From contig NC_063152.1 in the NCBI RefSeq assembly GCF_020921035.1, positions 4,569,001-4,633,000 of the forward strand: a stretch of DNA of 64,000 nt. The letters run 5' to 3'. Of this stretch, positions 59,602 to 64,000 are shown one piece after another. Position numbers and translations under genes: made by a program. The DNA is from Rhodamnia argentea (Eukaryota; Streptophyta; Magnoliopsida; Myrtales; Myrtaceae). The notes below the pieces were generated by a model. The model searched no databases, was not told the DNA's origin, and was given only the letters and a program-made list of their open reading frames with translations. The stretch's first letter is position 1; each line of letters begins with the position of its first letter.

Positions 59602-62600
59602 TCAGAAGCTGGTACTCCACAATGCATCCTCGTCCTCTCCACAGAGCTCGTGAACTTCCTTCACCCTCTCCACGGAGCTGCATATCCCGCTGCATCTCCA
59701 ATCAAACGACGCCGCGCAGGTCGACCCGGCTATCGCCTTCCACTCGCAATCTGAAAACGAAATCATTCATTTATTATTTTCGTTATTATCGATAAGTGAC
59801 AGACTTAGTCGATGAGGGCACGGCTGTTATTTAATTTTAATATGATCATGCATTGTTTAGTTAATCACCCGGTGGAGTTCCGCAGCAGAGCCGGCGGTCG
59901 TCGACGTGCTCGACGTCTAAGCCAATGATCCAAGACCCAAGCGAAACGTCCTCGTTTGCGTATTTGTGCAACACATCACTACGAGAATAAATTGAAAAAA
60001 AATAAAGAAATTGGTCGATTTTTTCCGGAAAATTAATCAAATTAGAAAAACATAAATATTATTGAATAGCAAGCTTACTGATTTGTGGATATATAAGAAG
60101 CCAAATCCTTTGAAATTGCATATAATTGTCCCGTCGCATGGCGAAAGTAATTGTTGCCCATGTCACCAAACTTCCAAAACTCTGGTTCGTGATATTTCAC
60201 TCCTCTTTTCCCATAAAAAAAAAAGGGTTTAAAACTTTAGAAAATTCAGTAGGAAATTGACTTAGAAAATAAAAAAATTGTAATTCAATGAACTTACTTT
60301 CTAGCAAGAACGGGGCCTGACTTCATGCAACCAACGTAAACACGAGGTTTCCAACGATGTCCTGCAAGAATCATGCCAAGTGTCGCTGCACCAAAAGCGA
60401 GCCGAGTTAGATTGTGTGCTATATCAAAAGGGTGAACGACAGAGCTGGCTCAATCCGATAATCGAACCGAACCGAACCGAACCGAACCGAATCGGTCTTA
60501 CCAAATCAGTTTGCATAGAGACCGCTCCGGTTCGCGATTCTTGGCATTGGACCGACCGAGGCCGGTTCCCAAGTAGAACGGGTTTTGAACCGATTTCAAG
60601 GCCAGTTCTACCCTTGAATCGGTTTTAAATCAAATCCTACAAGTGTCTTAATTGGAGACTGTTGCCAAAAATAGTGAGGTTGGAACCGATTTCAAGGCCA
60701 ATTCTATACTTGAACTGGTTTTAAATCAAATCGTGCATGTATCTTAATCGGAGACTATTGCCAAAAATAATGGGGTTAAGCATTCCAACGTAAGCATGCC
60801 ATAGCTATGTCAAAATTAAGAATTTTTTGCGAAGTAATGCGCGTGATAGAGCAATTAAATTATAAATGAAACAAACGAAAAAAAAAAAAAGTTAGGCCAA
60901 TTCCATTGTCCACCGATTCGGCTCTCAATTCGAAAAATTAGGAATTAGCTCCGATTGGGTAGGTTTTAGATTCCCGATCTGGAATTGATCACCCCAATCA
61001 AACAGTAGACGATATTCTTACGAAAATCAAAACCTGTGGATTATCTTCCAATTCAAGAATAATTAGTAAGTGATTTATTTACCTAAGTTGACGTGAACAT
61101 CGTCATCCACTTTGATGTAGAACTCGGCATCCCACAACGAGACGGCGGTGGCAAAATATTTCTTTGTCTTGGCTGATAATTCTAGGTAGGCCTCAACATG
61201 ATCCTGCCCGAATAAACATTGTAATAATCAAGAAGATTAACTAAATAAATAAATAAAATATGGAGATTAATATTTGATTAGAAGTTGAGTAATACCAGTC
61301 TCAAAAGGTCACCGTAAAGTTTTTCTTCCTCGTCGACAGCTTGATCCAAAGCACCACCGGGTTTCATACTATTAACCAAAATAAAATTCATTAGGGTTAA
61401 AAAAATGTACCATTAATATAACATTTATTAGGGACAGAAAATATACCGCTAATTAAAACAAAACGAAATTTAGATATAATTAGAACAGTTTGCGGTGGTC
61501 CTACAGATTATCTCTCCAATTACATATTTCTCGTTTAGGCTTGGGCCAATATCCTCAAACTTAATCAACGACACTAATAGGAAAGAACGACATTTAGGCA
61601 TAGCGATTTGCCAAAAAATTCTAACCGACCCTACAAGGATGCAACGCGAAAGCTACTCGAATTTGGCTATCATGCTACTTGAGTTCAAAAAAATTATTTT
61701 TGGATTTAGGTAGCTCGATTGATATAGAGATCAAGAAGTAGGGAACTCAAGTAAATTTTTTTGAGCTCGTCAAAGTTATTTGTTTCTCAATTAATGTGGG
61801 ATTATTGACAAATGAATTATACTTATACGAATGTTCATTTTCATTGCACTTTCAAAACTTTAGGTGAAGGTCGATTTTGTGATTGAAGTAACTCTTTAAT
61901 AATCAAGTCGAGACGAGTTGTGTACAAACTTTTTGTTAGAAGATATCCTATTGTTCTTTTGCATTGGAAGGGCCATAAATAAAGTATTACCTTGGTTACT
62001 TAACAACATCCTATTTATGACATATCCGTTTTATTTCTGTAAATTCTTATCTCAACGTATGCAAATTACTTTAAAAATATATATATGATAAATGTATGTA
62101 TTTATTCTTTGCTCAACGAAAAAAAGATGAGTATATTGAAAGTCCTAAATCTTATTATAGAAGTGCAATTGAGGTCTAAAACTTTCAAAATGTGCAATCA
62201 AGTCTTAAAACTCGTCGTGGAAATGCAAGTGAGCCGTACAACTTGCAAAAAGTGCAATTGAGTCCTAAAACTTTCAAAAAGTGCAATTAAGTGTTAAAAT
62301 TATCAAGTTGGCGCAATCAAATCCTTAAACTTGTTATTATTTTTTGTTTGTCAAGTTGGACGAAGTTACTGAAAGGATTTGATTGCACCAACTTGACAAG
62401 TTTTAGGACTTAATTGTGCTTTTTGAAAGCTTTAAGACTCAATTTACAGTTTGATGACAAGTTTTGAGACTTCCATATATAATAATAATAGTAATAATAA
62501 TAAAATATGAGATCAAGAATGTCACCTGCGACCAACTACAAAGCGCATGACTATACCCTTCTCTTTTTCCAACTTCTTTCTCTTCTCCCCTGCCATTGTT

Positions 62601-64000
62601 AATTCCACTCATCAAGTTATGGATTGCCCAACAGATGAAGCATTTCATCAAAGTGAACATAACCCAAAACGTGAACATTAACGCGAAAAATCAATTCACG
62701 CATTTACCTTGTGGCATCCACGTTTCGCGAACCGAATCTCTTCGCCTTCTAGTACTGAAGCCGGTATTTATTCCGATGACCATGAAATACTTATCGGCTT
62801 TCGCCGATTTCGCGGTATCCGAATTCACCGAATTTGGAGATCCGTCCCCCATGGTCTCTTGTTTTGCCTTCGCCATCGCCAATTTTTTCTCTAACTCCGC
62901 GATGGTCTGATCTGTCGTCCTGCAATTAATGAAAGGTTCAAGGTTTAGTAAAGCTAATCCAAATATTAGTTCATTCACGCGAGGATTTGTCGAAAAAATT
63001 GAATGCATGAAATGCGAAAAAGCGAAAATAGAAAAATGAGAAACTAAGCTGAATTACTTACATTTCGGATTGCTTGCTGATCATCAATGTGTCCGCTCGG
63101 CTGCTATTGCTTAGATGATTTATGACCTTTCTTGTGCATAAGAAATTGAAAAATTCATCACTCGAAGAAGGTTTGGAAATTAAATCGACATTATTATTCC
63201 GCGCGCATAATTAAAAGTCTGCTAAAATCTCCCTTTAAGATAACACCAGATTTTCGCTCGAAGATTATTAAAAACGCATTCCTAGTAATAGATGAACACT
63301 AATGAAAAAATGATACTTTGGAGGTCCTTTTTTTTTAGATTAATTTCTCAATATTACCCAAATCACAATTTTACCCTTTATTAAATTCTGTTTTTTAAAC
63401 TCTTTTTTTGCATAATTTATGTAAACTCACCGGATTCTTATTGCAGCCTATAGAGACCTTTACTTGAGGCTTGGGCTCAGCCAAGGCTGTGCTTTTTCTG
63501 CCTTTACTTGGAGGCATCATCCATATTCTAGGCACAAATTGTCTCTGATGAGTTAGCATTTGGCAAGAGGTGAGAAAATTGCTACTCATTCATAGCATGT
63601 AAATAAAAGGAGAGACATTAAAATTTATTTTGCGGTATTAAAATGTTTACATACATAAATGAATATATCAAATCAAATTGTCCATGGACTCTTTGTTCTA
63701 TTTAACAATCCGACATGATACGAGAACGATGCTCCGTTAGGTATTTAACGAAAAGTCCCTCATTTTTTCCGTTACTTTACTGCGAAAGCTCGCATAAACA
63801 GTTACCATGCGCGAAATTGAGAATCGATTTCAAAGCGATGGACCTCTCACGTTCGCTTTCGTGTATATTTAAATTATTTATCGAAAAGAAAATCGTCACC
63901 TCAAACAAATTAAGGCGGTTCTTCTTTTTAAAAAAAATCCGAGAAAGTATTTTTCTTGAAAAAGGGGGAAGAAAGTACCTGTTGGTGATGGACATTCCAA
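59602..64000 (-). CDS. Beta-1,3-galactosyltransferase, GT31 (DUF4094 type), 5' end outside window
   Basis: This Golgi type II enzyme adds beta-1,3-galactose, probably to arabinogalactan-protein or N-glycan acceptors. Predicted exons are 63979-64000 (partial), 63431-63527, 63062-63126, 62708-62919, 62526-62589, 61296-61368, 61083-61203, 60298-60385, 60079-60204, 59869-59978 and 59602-59750. All phases fit. The N-terminal stem ([31 protein letters not shown]) leads into the GT31 domain: [37 protein letters not shown] with the DxD metal site, [35 protein letters not shown], and [21 protein letters not shown] Cys-rich end ([20 protein letters not shown]) follows, with the stop at 59,602-59,604. 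The membrane anchor lies in the missing part. The best match by memory is Arabidopsis B3GALT7/8-like. Confidence 0.92.
60466..60494. repeat. ACCGA pentanucleotide repeat in GALT intron
   Basis: Five to six tandem CGAAC units at the edge of a decayed ACCGG-rich repeat, inside the intron 60,386-61,082. Confidence 0.7.
60588..60780. repeat. 96-bp tandem repeat in GALT intron
   Basis: AACCGATTTCAAGGCC starts at 60,588 and 60,684. The units agree at most positions and end TTGCCAAAAATA. Confidence 0.8.
62135..62475. mobile_element. Inverted-repeat element in GALT intron
   Basis: The left arm has GTGCAATTGAGTCCTAAAAC-type repeats. The right arm has the complements (GTTTTAGGACTTAATTGTGC). They are joined near 62,340. 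It inserted in the intron 61,369-62,525 without touching splice sites. Confidence 0.6.

Overview
The window is eukaryotic and clearly plant nuclear DNA: AT-rich, intron-containing genes with GT-AG junctions, plastid- and wall-related proteins, CT-rich leaders and many small inverted-repeat transposons. It looks like a woody eudicot. The transposon style and protein sequences would suit Myrtaceae (for example Eucalyptus or a relative), but that is an impression from memory and was not tested.

Left part (1-12,060): a broken glycine-rich wall protein gene at the edge (1-856, minus); a four-exon GH17/X8 beta-1,3-glucanase with a likely GPI anchor (2,488-4,949, minus); and an eleven-exon plastid arogenate dehydratase, the last step to phenylalanine (7,774-11,810, minus), with a possible 51-bp cassette exon.

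Middle part (12-49 kb): no conventional gene. 13.6-17.2 kb is an old tandem duplication carrying independent inverted-repeat element insertions. From 21.8 to 48.4 kb there is an array of ten copies, all on the minus strand, of a tiny gene. Seven copies are intact (69-76 residues, N-terminus MSLFSSLF, C-terminus P-I-P-x-x-YFPVGS-x-LSRL) and three are broken. Each has its own TATA box, and many have a conserved upstream module with a G-box (CCACGTGG) and an ACGCGTC motif. A 4.3-kb block was duplicated (25.1-29.4 and 30.5-34.8 kb), two further copies seem to have been deleted, and two different mobile elements entered the same paralogous site next to a palindrome. This array is the best candidate for an undescribed system. 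Its biochemical role is unknown; the promoter motifs suggest ABA/stress-type control.

Right part (49-64 kb): repeats; a small conserved plant gene with a 5' UTR intron (54,448-54,684, plus); a five-exon ATG8 autophagy gene (55,154-57,180, minus); and an eleven-exon GT31 beta-1,3-galactosyltransferase whose first exon runs off the end (59,602-64,000, minus).

The genes do not form a pathway. All exon boundaries were set by hand from GT-AG sites, protein-family similarity recalled from memory, and reading-frame arithmetic, so they are predictions.
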